Below are positions 1-5,953 of a DNA stretch of 28,296 nucleotides, one piece after another. The stretch's first letter is position 1, and the number at the start of each line of letters is the position of its first letter. Position numbers and translations under genes: made by a program. This stretch comes from a virus, in IMG/VR virus record IMGVR_UViG_3300020578_000341, positions 1 to 28,296 of that record; one strand, written 5' to 3'. The notes under the pieces were generated by a model. The model was not told the origin of the DNA and ran no database searches. It saw nothing but the letters and a program-made list of their open reading frames with translations.

Positions 1-1
1 G

Positions 2-175
2 ACAGAAGACGGTAATCCTATTAGGTCTGTGGTGCTTCATAGGGAGGCGGTGACCCGAGGCAACAGGGCGGCTGTCTACCAAGAGTTGTTTTATTGCAGC
101 CTGAATTTAAGCACGCTTCAGAGTGACCTGTTGAGTTTAGAAGAGTTTGCCAAGGCTATTGGTCTAAGTAAATAA
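2..175 (+). CDS. 3' end of an unidentified gene (partial)
   Basis: An open frame runs from the window edge to TAA at 173-175, giving 57 C-terminal residues that end LEEFAKAIGLSK. The start lies outside the window. Codon choice looks like the genes that follow, and the frame has no internal stop, so it is probably a real gene end. I see no motif that identifies the product. The last 35 residues are rich in Leu and Ser and look helical. The gene is followed by an AT-rich inverted repeat at 195-226 that could mark the end of its transcript. Confidence 0.55.
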   Translation, partial: TEDGNPIRSVVLHREAVTRGNRAAVYQELFYCSLNLSTLQSDLLSLEEFAKAIGLSK

Positions 176-194
176 TCTATAATAAGGATTTGGT

Positions 195-226
195 TTATTA
201 TAGTCTACGCTCGTAGCCTATAATAA
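195..226. repeat. Imperfect palindrome with CTATAATAAG motifs
   Basis: The arms TTATTATAG (195-203) and CTATAATAA (218-226) pair. The inner arms CTACG (205-209) and CGTAG (212-216) extend the stem past one mismatch, leaving a two-base centre. A third copy of the outer motif, CTATAATAAGG, lies at 177-187. No T-run follows, so it is not a standard terminator. The motif contains TATAAT, so it may be a promoter or operator region. The role is inferred only. Confidence 0.5.
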
Positions 227-272
227 GCTCATGGACAAAGTTTTACAAAAATGAAGTTTAGATGACGTGCAG

Positions 273-401
273 ATGAAATCTATTGACCATTTTAGTGTTG
301 GTTGGTCAATAGAAGTCATTAGAATGGCCAATAGGCGGTCAATAGAAAATGATTGGCCAGTTGAGCAGGTGTTGTATGCTTGTTTGAGGTGGGACTTGTG
401 A
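273..401 (+). CDS. Possible 42-aa small protein
   Basis: The frame ATG 273 to TGA 399-401 encodes 42 residues beginning MKSIDHFSVGWSIE and ending LYACLRWDL. The frame is open from 255, and GTG 267 is an alternative start. No convincing ribosome binding site precedes either start. Its composition looks protein-like. It ends just where the next frame (see 418) becomes open, so it could be the N-terminal part of a gene broken by a frameshift rather than a separate gene. I do not recognise the product. Confidence 0.3.
   Translation: MKSIDHFSVGWSIEVIRMANRRSIENDWPVEQVLYACLRWDL
280..359. repeat. Interleaved inverted and direct repeats
   Basis: CTATTGACC (280-288) is the reverse complement of GGTCAATAG (304-312). 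TGGCCAAT (325-332) is the reverse complement of ATTGGCCA (352-359). GGTCAATAGAA occurs twice, at 304-314 and 337-347, 33 bases apart, which is about three helical turns. This spacing on one face of the helix fits a protein-binding region such as an operator, but the repeats also lie inside a possible small coding frame. No function is proven. Confidence 0.45.
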
Positions 402-417
402 GTTACCGAGAAATACT

Positions 418-561
418 TTGCTTCATGACTCGGAAGAACAGGCCATCCAGTTTCTTGATACACCGACTCATGTTTTGTTTGACAAGACCCCTAATGAGCA
501 TATAAAAGATGGTTACGGCCAGACGGTCATCGAGTGGCTGAATGAGTTGGTCGGACGTTAA
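418..561 (+). pseudogene. DUF2384 (antitoxin)-like C-terminal fragment
   Basis: The frame open from 388 to TAA 559-561 encodes a segment with FLDTPTHVLFDKTPNEHI followed by a VIEWLNELVG helix. This resembles the C-terminal toxin-binding half of MbcA/ParS/Xre-type (DUF2384) proteins, whose pattern is roughly W/F-L-x-T-P-N-x-x-L-x-x-x-T-P-x-E, then G-x-x-x-V-x-x-x-L. The only in-frame start with any claim is TTG 418, with a poor ribosome binding site. A good SD (GAGGTGGG, 386-393) precedes GTG 398, which is in a different frame. The gene may therefore be frameshifted, with its N-terminus in the 273-401 frame. The family match is from memory of the pattern and is tentative. Confidence 0.35.
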
Positions 562-605
562 TAGCATTCTAAAGAATATTAATAACATTCCATGGAGAAC
601 AAAAA

Positions 606-818
606 ATGACAGAATCTCAATGGCTTGACGCTCAGAAGGCTTACGACAGAGTTAGGGCATTATTAGTTCAAGATGGCCAAACAATGGAACAGGCTCAAAA
701 GACTCTTGAGACTCTTGTACTGTTTGTGATGGGAAGTAAACTCAATAAAGAAGAAAGCAACGTCCATTTGGCCAAGTTTTTAGAGGCTATGTTGAAGGGC
801 GATAAGCCACAGTGTTAA
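606..818 (+). CDS. Small helical protein, function unknown (70 aa)
   Basis: ATG 606 follows GGAG at 593-596 with good spacing. The 70-residue product begins MTESQWLDAQKAYDRV and is predicted to be almost wholly alpha-helical and soluble, with an acidic and Gln-rich first half. It has no Cys cluster, signal peptide or membrane segment apart from a moderately hydrophobic stretch (VLFVMG). It is the first clear gene of the accessory run upstream of the terminase. I do not recognise the family. Confidence 0.75.
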   Translation: MTESQWLDAQKAYDRVRALLVQDGQTMEQAQKTLETLVLFVMGSKLNKEESNVHLAKFLEAMLKGDKPQC

Positions 819-844
819 ATAGTTTGAAATGTTTCTATTTTTTT
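817..844 (+). terminator. Weak A/T-rich terminator candidate
   Basis: AAATAG (817-822) can pair with CTATTT (835-840), and the T-run continues to 844. The stem has only one G-C pair, so it would be weak. It overlaps the stop codon of the preceding gene. Confidence 0.2.
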
Positions 845-860
845 CTAACTAGGTATTTTT

Positions 861-1193
861 ATGAAAAACTTATTTTTATGTGTGCTATTGGTTGGTTGCG
901 CTTCATCTCCGCAGGTTCCAAATTCTGCTCCGCAGCCAACACCCACCCCCACTCAAGCACCTAAGCGTCAGCCAAAATATAAGATAGGCGACTGCCTCAT
1001 GATTGTTGACTTGCCAAACGGAGAGACTAAGTCTCGCCATAGAGTCAGAGTTGAGAAAGTCGGCGTTGACCGTTATTACTACAGATGGCTTCTTGACGAT
1101 GGGCGCTGGGATACAGAACTATCTAGTAATGTAGGCAAATTTGAAGTTTTAGAAAAAATTTCAAAAAAAGTGTTTGACTGCCCTAAAGGTTAA
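861..1193 (+). CDS. Phage-encoded lipoprotein (110 aa)
   Basis: The N-terminus MKNLFLCVLLVGCASS is a classic lipoprotein signal: two-residue charged start, hydrophobic core, then lipobox L-V-G-C with the lipidated Cys at position 13. Residues 15-38 form a Pro/Thr/Gln-rich linker that would tether the domain to the membrane. Residues 40-110 form a small basic beta-rich domain (KYKIGDCLMIVDLPNG, then DRYYYRWLLDDGRWD) that looks like a small barrel such as a Tudor/SH3-like fold; this fold guess is weak. Cys 44 and Cys 107 could form a disulphide. AGGT lies near 851-854 upstream of the ATG. Phage lipoproteins often act in superinfection exclusion or lysis, but nothing here shows which. Confidence 0.75.
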   Translation: MKNLFLCVLLVGCASSPQVPNSAPQPTPTPTQAPKRQPKYKIGDCLMIVDLPNGETKSRHRVRVEKVGVDRYYYRWLLDDGRWDTELSSNVGKFEVLEKISKKVFDCPKG

Positions 1194-1230
1194 CGCTAGA
1201 CAGCCGATAAGTATTGTAATGGAGGTGATT

Positions 1231-1428
1231 ATGAAGAACCTAGCAAGCGAAATCAAAAAGGCAGTTAACGCTAAATGTGCGCCCAATGGTAGGGCAAATC
1301 TTATTGTCCACCTTAAAGACGGACAGCGCATCAAAATAGAAAAAGTAAATGCGGGTGACTTTTACACACCCATGGTCATTGCTGAGTCTTTTCCAAATGT
1401 GGCCAAGGCAGAATTAGAAGTTTATTAA
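1231..1428 (+). CDS. Small conserved-looking protein (65 aa)
   Basis: The start at ATG 1231 is chosen because a strong SD (GGAGGTG, 1221-1227) sits just upstream. An in-frame ATG at 1219 lies before that SD and is less likely. The product begins MKNLASEIKKAVNAKC, followed by a beta-rich part (NLIVHLKDGQRIKIEKV). It ends at TAA, and the next gene's SD (AAGGAGG) overlaps this stop region. It is soluble with one Cys. The function is unknown. Confidence 0.75.
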   Translation: MKNLASEIKKAVNAKCAPNGRANLIVHLKDGQRIKIEKVNAGDFYTPMVIAESFPNVAKAELEVY

Positions 1429-1437
1429 GGAGGTTTT

Positions 1438-1527
1438 GTGACTGAGTATCAATTGTTTCTTATGTTTGCTACTTTCATGGCAGTTCTTTTTGGGACAGGA
1501 CTGCTTGTTAATATCCTTCAGGACTAA
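1438..1527 (+). CDS. Tiny single-pass membrane protein (29 aa)
   Basis: GTG 1438 follows AAGGAGG (1427-1433) at good spacing, and the frame runs to TAA 1525-1527. The 29 residues begin VTEYQLFLMFATFMAV and continue FGTGLLVNI, forming one hydrophobic helix with short polar ends. The strong SD, tight packing between neighbours and hydrophobic pattern support a real gene despite its size. Small phage membrane proteins of this kind can be holins, lysis regulators or exclusion factors; which applies here cannot be read from the sequence. Confidence 0.6.
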   Translation: MTEYQLFLMFATFMAVLFGTGLLVNILQD

Positions 1528-1538
1528 GGAGTCTTGCC

Positions 1539-1826
1539 ATGGCTAACCACAAAATCATGCTCCAAGCCTCTAGCTACCTGACTCAAATGGGCATCCCATT
1601 CCAGTCAGTCAAGATGTTTGGCAAGCTGTTGGTTATCCATACCAACGACCACCATGCTGCAAAAATCATTCAAAGTATTCTTAGCGGCTCTGGCGTCAAT
1701 AAAACAGGAATTGAAGAGCCAGACAGAATGAATGACGACTACGTTGTAACTGGTCTTATTGATGATGCCATCAATGAAGCTCTCGAAGAGTTTGACGATA
1801 TAGACTATGGGGATGAAGAGCAATGA
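1539..1826 (+). CDS. Acidic-tailed small protein (95 aa)
   Basis: ATG 1539 follows AAGGAG at 1527-1532. The first ~60 residues (beginning MANHKIMLQASSYLTQ) look like a small alpha/beta domain, and the C-terminus ending EEFDDIDYGDEEQ is strongly acidic. It lacks a signal peptide. The last four bases overlap the next start (ATGA), so the two genes are translationally coupled. The family is not recognised. An acidic tail in a small phage protein can mean DNA mimicry or binding to a basic partner, but that is only a guess. Confidence 0.75.
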   Translation: MANHKIMLQASSYLTQMGIPFQSVKMFGKLLVIHTNDHHAAKIIQSILSGSGVNKTGIEEPDRMNDDYVVTGLIDDAINEALEEFDDIDYGDEEQ

Positions 1827-2014
1827 AGTTAATTTATCTCATTATCCTATTTCAAATCTGCGGCAACACTATGGCTATTTTTGAGGATGGTGAGCCTACT
1901 TTAGCTTGTCATCTAGTTAAGCAACAATGTGTGAGTCTGTCTATTGCGCAACTTATGATGCTGCGCCAGACTTCATCTTGTACAAAACTTAAAGAGTTTA
2001 AAGTGGTTGAGTAG
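1823..2014 (+). CDS. Small secreted or membrane-anchored protein (63 aa)
   Basis: ATG 1823 overlaps the previous stop (ATGA), which implies translational coupling. The N-terminus MKLIYLIILFQICGNTMA is a signal peptide or membrane anchor with a plausible cleavage site after TMA. The short remainder carries three Cys (LACHLVKQQCV and SSCTKL), which would suit disulphides in the periplasm. It lies between a cytosolic-looking protein and a lipoprotein protease. The function is unknown. Confidence 0.65.
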   Translation: MKLIYLIILFQICGNTMAIFEDGEPTLACHLVKQQCVSLSIAQLMMLRQTSSCTKLKEFKVVE

Positions 2015-2026
2015 TTAGGGGGACTT

Positions 2027-2629
2027 ATGCGTTTTGTCTTTATGGCTATATTGTTGGTTGGATGTGGGACAGGTCTTGGAACTACAGAAGTAGAAAAGAT
2101 TGTGGAAGTCCCCCAACCCTTTTATATTGACACCCATAAAGTAGACGCCAAACTTCTTCCCCACGTTATGGAATTTGCCGGATATTGTGACAAGTTTGGA
2201 ACATCTACCAAGTGCAAGGAAAACTTTAATAAAATCAAGTCAATACGGATTGTAGAGTCTTTTCCTGAAAAGTTTGTTATTGGCAAGTGTTATGTATCTT
2301 CCTCAAAGCGCTGGGTCGAGGTTCTTGACTGGCAGGACTCAGACTCTTTTTCAACTAAAGCTTTGATTGCGCACGAGCTGGCTCACTGCGCCCTTGGCGA
2401 CCCCTTTTCTCACTACGACGAGGAAGATGACATCATGAATAGCTACTTAATCTCAGACCAGACCATCTTTCGTAGCTGGCCACAGCTCATTAAAGCTATG
2501 TTTTTACGCGCTGGCGGCTCTTTACCGTTGACACAAGAAGAAAATGCTTCTACAGTTACTCAGTCAATCATTACTGAGACAGGAGAGGTGGCTTGTGAAA
2601 CCAGAGAAAATTCAATACCAAGACATTGA
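2027..2629 (+). CDS. Lipoprotein with zincin (HExxH) metalloprotease motif
   Basis: This is a 200-aa protein with SD GGGGG just before ATG 2027. Residues 1-13 are a lipoprotein signal with lipobox L-V-G-C (Cys 13). Residues 114-129 read IAHELAHCALGDPFSH: His116, Glu117 and His120 form the HExxH zinc/catalytic motif, and His129 could be the third zinc ligand. DDIMN follows at 134-138, resembling the Met-turn of metzincins, although the spacing is not the standard HExxHxxGxxH. Four Cys outside the motif (54, 63, 88 and 121) suit an extracytoplasmic protein. By inference it is anchored in the host envelope and cleaves a host or phage envelope protein or peptide. It overlaps the next gene by 35 bases. 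The protease call rests on the motif; the substrate is unknown. Confidence 0.7.
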   Translation: MRFVFMAILLVGCGTGLGTTEVEKIVEVPQPFYIDTHKVDAKLLPHVMEFAGYCDKFGTSTKCKENFNKIKSIRIVESFPEKFVIGKCYVSSSKRWVEVLDWQDSDSFSTKALIAHELAHCALGDPFSHYDEEDDIMNSYLISDQTIFRSWPQLIKAMFLRAGGSLPLTQEENASTVTQSIITETGEVACETRENSIPRH

Positions 2630-2966
2630 AGACAAGTTTCCGCAGCTCTTAAGGTGTGGTTTAGAAGTCAACGAGGGTTGGTTATCATTAATTTGGGACA
2701 TGTGTGAGCATCTTTTAGCCTCAAGAGAGGCTATTGGTGTTCCCATTTCAGAAGAAAATCCTCTGCACTTTACACAAATTAAAGAAAAGTTTGGAACTCT
2801 TCGGGCATATGCAACTACGTCTACAGAAGAAGACGAGAGAATTATTTCTATGTTTGAAGATATGAGTCAGTTTGTTTGTTCTGTTTGTTCTAAGCCAGGA
2901 CAAATTAAAGGAAAGCATTGGCTTTATGTTGCTTGCGATGAGCATACGAGTCCTTCTGATAAGTAA
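2595..2966 (+). CDS. Phage protein with C-terminal CxxC zinc-binding motif (123 aa)
   Basis: GTG 2595 is chosen because GGAGAGGTG (2582-2590) precedes it; an in-frame ATG at 2544 lies deep in the previous gene and has no SD. The product contains CGLEVNEGWLSLIWDMCEHL, then QIKEKFGTLRAYATT, and ends with FVCSVCSKPG...ACDEHT. This pattern (GW-x-x-I/L-x-x-x-C, IKEKFGxLR, C-x-x-C-x-x-P-G, C-D-x-H) matches a widespread uncharacterised phage family as I remember it. The Cys/His set probably binds zinc. No enzymatic role is known to me. It sits immediately upstream of glpX. Confidence 0.7.
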   Translation: MKPEKIQYQDIEDKFPQLLRCGLEVNEGWLSLIWDMCEHLLASREAIGVPISEENPLHFTQIKEKFGTLRAYATTSTEEDERIISMFEDMSQFVCSVCSKPGQIKGKHWLYVACDEHTSPSDK

Positions 2967-2974
2967 GGAATTTT

Positions 2975-3874
2975 ATGGATTATTTTAAATTTTTAAAGGT
3001 TACTGAGGCTGCGGCTATTGCTAGTTCTAAGTGGATTGGAAAAATGGATAAGAATGCAGCAGATGGGGCTGCTGTAGACGCCATGAGAGCCGAATTTGAT
3101 TCTATTAACTTTAGAGGGATTGTGGTCATAGGTGAAGGTGAACTCGACGAAGCTCCTATGTTGTACGTTGGAGAAAAACTTGGCACAGGCCGTGGCGACA
3201 AGTACGATATTGCTGTAGACCCACTTGAAGGAACTGAGTTAGTCGCCAAAGGCAAGCCTAATGCTCTGTCTGTTATGGCAGTAGGAGAATGGTACAGCCT
3301 TATGAGCGCACCTGACTGCTATATGGACAAGATTGTCGTAGGCTCTAAAGCCAAAAACGCCTCTATATCATTATTCAAAACAACCGAAGAAAATCTCAAA
3401 GAAGTCTCAGCTCATCTTAAAAAGCCAATTGAAGAAATGACAGTCTGTGTCCTCGATAGGCCGAGACATGCTGATTTGATTAAAGAAATTACCCAACTAG
3501 GAGCTAAAATATCACTTATCAGCGACGGAGACGTGCTGGCAGCTATTGGTGTCTGCATGGGCAAGTACGACATGTTGATGGGGATTGGCGGCGCTCCGGA
3601 GGGTGTTGTCTCGGCTGCCGCTATTAAGAGTCTTGGGGGGAAGATACTAGGTCGATTAGTATTAGATACTCCAGAACTTAAAGAACGAGCAGCTTTTATG
3701 CACAAAACAGACGAAAAAGAGTACGATACTGACAGGATGGTTAGCGGAAAAGCGGCTTTTATTGCAACAGGAGTGACTGACTCATTCCTACTTGATGGAG
3801 TGACTCACAACCAAACTCATTCAGTTATTTTGACTCCAAAGGAAAAAAGATTTATAAAGACGACTTATGGCTAA
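2975..3874 (+). CDS. glpX: Class II fructose-1,6-bisphosphatase (GlpX family)
   Basis: A 299-aa protein of the GlpX family, which hydrolyses fructose 1,6-bisphosphate to fructose 6-phosphate plus phosphate in the cytosol, using divalent metal. SD AAGGAA precedes ATG 2975. Visible hallmarks are KWIGKMDKNAADGAAV, VVIGEGELDEAPMLYVGE, DIAVDPLEGTE, SAPDCYMDK, LDRPRH, SDGD and GIGGAPEGVVSAAA. From remembered E. coli GlpX residues Asp33, Glu57, Asp85, Glu88 and Thr90, the phage equivalents Asp30, Glu54, Asp82, Glu85 and Thr87 are all present, so it should be active. It is shorter than E. coli GlpX (about 336 aa), mainly through a shorter loop after GRLVLDTPELKE and a short C-terminus. Its stop lies inside the start of terL (8-base overlap). 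It is an auxiliary metabolic gene that would favour gluconeogenic or pentose-phosphate flux, or sedoheptulose-bisphosphate cleavage if bifunctional. Confidence 0.95.
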   Translation: MDYFKFLKVTEAAAIASSKWIGKMDKNAADGAAVDAMRAEFDSINFRGIVVIGEGELDEAPMLYVGEKLGTGRGDKYDIAVDPLEGTELVAKGKPNALSVMAVGEWYSLMSAPDCYMDKIVVGSKAKNASISLFKTTEENLKEVSAHLKKPIEEMTVCVLDRPRHADLIKEITQLGAKISLISDGDVLAAIGVCMGKYDMLMGIGGAPEGVVSAAAIKSLGGKILGRLVLDTPELKERAAFMHKTDEKEYDTDRMVSGKAAFIATGVTDSFLLDGVTHNQTHSVILTPKEKRFIKTTYG

Positions 3875-5849
3875 GAAAAAAGAACCTGAAATTACAGAAG
3901 AGCAAAGGGTGCGCATTGAAATGCGTAAACGTCTTTTGTTTACTGTTTGTGAAACAAAAGAAGAGCTTCAACAATTCATTAAGACTTTCCTTAAGTTAGA
4001 CTTGCCAGACTGTACAGTAGACGAAATGTCTACTTCTAATCCCATGGAAGCTGTCTGGCAAATTTACCTCACAATGAAGACCAACAAGGGTGCCCACCGT
4101 GTAGTCGTGGCAGCCTCTCGTAACTCGATGAAGACAGTTATGTCGGCGGTGATTCATTGGTTGGCAATGATTCATTTTAGAAGGTCATGTCTACAGATTG
4201 CCGCCATTAAAGACCAATCTTACAAAGCAATCAAGTACCTTAAAAAGTTCCTCCGTATTCCAGAACTTCAAGAACATTTTGAAACAAACCGAGCGGGAGA
4301 GCTACGACTCTTTAATTTGCCTCCAAATTCGTATACAGCAAAAGACGATGCCGACGTTTTTGTAACAGCAGCTACACTAGAGGGTGCTAACTCATCCCGC
4401 GCTTCTATTATTATTCGAGACGAATGTGACCTAACCCCCAGAGAGATTCTCTCAGAAGTCGCCATGGTTGCCGACCCCACGCAAGATGAGCACGGCTTTG
4501 AGCCAATCACCATCTCGCTGTCTTCTCGCAAGACTTCTCAAGGACCTTTGCAGGAACTGATGGAAGAGGCCGAAAAGGGCGACGACCCAGATATTAGACT
4601 AGACAAGTGGTCGGCTGTGGATTTTATGAGGAAATGTTTGCCAGAGACTCACGGAGAAAAGAGACTCAAGGCATATCTTCATACAGAAAACCTCAAAGTC
4701 AGATGGGATGAAGAGCTATTCCAAGAAGAACCAGAAGCAATCAAAGTTAAGTACAAAGAAATATTAGCTTATGAAGGATGTATGACATGCCCTGCGTTTA
4801 TTGCCTGTCAGGCTCGCGCCCCCAAACAGACAGGCAAATCTAAGACATTAAGAACTATTGCCTTCATTGGTAACTTCATTAAAGAGACAAAAGAAGCCAA
4901 CAAAATTATTGCTCAGATTCTCAACTGGCGTCCAGAAACAGGCGGCTTAGTTTTCCCTACGTTCAACAGAATGAATCACGTCCGTAGCCCCGCTGAGACT
5001 TGGTTTTGGATGACTGGTCAACAGTGGAAGAATAATAGAAAATGTACTAAACAGGATATTTATGCTTGGGCAGTGACTAATAAATGGGAAGTAAGTTTTG
5101 GTATTGACTGGGGCGTTCGCGACCCCGCAGTGGTCGTTGTATATCTGTACTCTCAATCTCAGACTAGAGCCATTTTGCTTCATGCGCGGTCAGCTACTGG
5201 CTACCCCAACTCTCAGTGGGCACAAACAGTTAGAGAAAAAGAATGCCTAATGTTTCCTCCAGACATTATTTGCCCTGATACAGCCGATGCTGGTTCTGCT
5301 CATTACTTTCAGCCTTTTGGGTTTGCTGTTAAGCCCAAGAAACCGACTCATATTGAGACTGGAGTAGTTCAGATTCAGTCTTTGCTTTGGAATGTAGAAA
5401 GACAAGAGTCAGACATGATTCTTTGTAAAGAAGAAAACGACAGCGGGATAGAGTATGCTATTGAATCTTTTACCAACTGGATGCACAAGAAAGACCCCCG
5501 TGGAGAGTTTGATACAAGTCGATTTGAAGACGATGATTGGACTCACACGAATGACGCAAGTCGGTATGCACTAGACAAATACCGCACCGCAGTCGAAATT
5601 AAGATTAGTAGCGCCTCTAAACACATCGGCACTGCCGCCCCCATGAGCCGCGAACAGCAATACCAAAAAGAGCTAGAGTCTGCCATGTATGATACCTATA
5701 AAGATATGGGTGTACCCATCATGCCGTCGCAACTAGCTGATATGACTATGGATGCTTACAGAAAAGCAGGCATGGGTCACCTCATCGAAGGTGATTCCAA
5801 AGGCCCTGCCCCCGAACCAAAGAAAAAATTAATTAAATTTAGTATTTAA
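3867..5849 (+). CDS. terL: Terminase large subunit (TerL)
   Basis: A 660-aa packaging motor that cuts concatemeric DNA and pumps it into the prohead. ATG 3867 lies inside the end of glpX, so translation is probably coupled. The ATPase domain has a deviant Walker A (ASRNSMKT, ~83-90) and Walker B (IIIRDE, ~181-186). The RNase H-like nuclease has FGIDWGVRDPA (Asp414), IICPDTADAG (Asp471) and DASRYALDKY (Asp563/Asp570). A Cys trio (C305-x2-C308-x5-C314, GCMTCPAFIACQ) lies between the domains and may bind metal. The C-terminus is Pro/Lys-rich, probably for portal docking. Usual TerL length is 450-600 aa, so this one is on the long side. No small terminase is recognised beside it. Confidence 0.93.
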   Translation: MAKKKEPEITEEQRVRIEMRKRLLFTVCETKEELQQFIKTFLKLDLPDCTVDEMSTSNPMEAVWQIYLTMKTNKGAHRVVVAASRNSMKTVMSAVIHWLAMIHFRRSCLQIAAIKDQSYKAIKYLKKFLRIPELQEHFETNRAGELRLFNLPPNSYTAKDDADVFVTAATLEGANSSRASIIIRDECDLTPREILSEVAMVADPTQDEHGFEPITISLSSRKTSQGPLQELMEEAEKGDDPDIRLDKWSAVDFMRKCLPETHGEKRLKAYLHTENLKVRWDEELFQEEPEAIKVKYKEILAYEGCMTCPAFIACQARAPKQTGKSKTLRTIAFIGNFIKETKEANKIIAQILNWRPETGGLVFPTFNRMNHVRSPAETWFWMTGQQWKNNRKCTKQDIYAWAVTNKWEVSFGIDWGVRDPAVVVVYLYSQSQTRAILLHARSATGYPNSQWAQTVREKECLMFPPDIICPDTADAGSAHYFQPFGFAVKPKKPTHIETGVVQIQSLLWNVERQESDMILCKEENDSGIEYAIESFTNWMHKKDPRGEFDTSRFEDDDWTHTNDASRYALDKYRTAVEIKISSASKHIGTAAPMSREQQYQKELESAMYDTYKDMGVPIMPSQLADMTMDAYRKAGMGHLIEGDSKGPAPEPKKKLIKFSI

Positions 5850-5858
5850 TGTTAAAAT
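5850..5858 (+). promoter_or_regulatory. Extended -10 promoter candidate (TGTTAAAAT)
   Basis: TG-T-TAAAAT just after the terL stop matches an extended -10 element. A poor -35 (TTAATT, 5829-5834) lies 18 bases upstream. The same TGTTAAAAT string occurs in the promoter before 18143. It would drive the 5891 and HNH genes. Confidence 0.4.
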
Positions 5859-5890
5859 GTACCCTAGTTCTAACCCAAGGAGATATGAAC

Positions 5891-5953
5891 ATGGCTCTAT
5901 CAGATAAAGCAAAAGATGAGAGCGGAGAGTCTTTCGGGCCTAGCACTCTATGA
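5891..5953 (+). CDS. Very short peptide or leader ORF (20 aa)
   Basis: ATG 5891 is 8 bases after AAGGAG (5877-5882). The frame reads MALSDKAKDESGESFGPSTL and ends TGA 5951-5953, overlapping the HNH start as ATGA. A second in-frame ATG at 5885 is too close to the SD. With a perfect SD and a 4-base overlap, it may be a true micro-protein or mainly a leader that delivers ribosomes to the HNH gene, which has no SD of its own. The sequence is hydrophilic with no known motif. Confidence 0.5.
   Translation: MALSDKAKDESGESFGPSTL

Noticed and set aside
398-505. GTG 398 frame with a good SD (35 aa)
   Set aside because: Product is short, basic and lacks any motif, while the frame starting near 388 shows the DUF2384-like pattern; the SD may belong to a damaged gene.
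218-588. Two overlapping minus-strand frames (218-463 and 403-588)
   Set aside because: Low-complexity, Ser/Leu-rich products without SD; the plus-strand frames and neighbours fit better.
2544-2594. Longer start for the 2595 gene
   Set aside because: The ATG is inside the protease gene with no SD; GTG 2595 has a strong SD.
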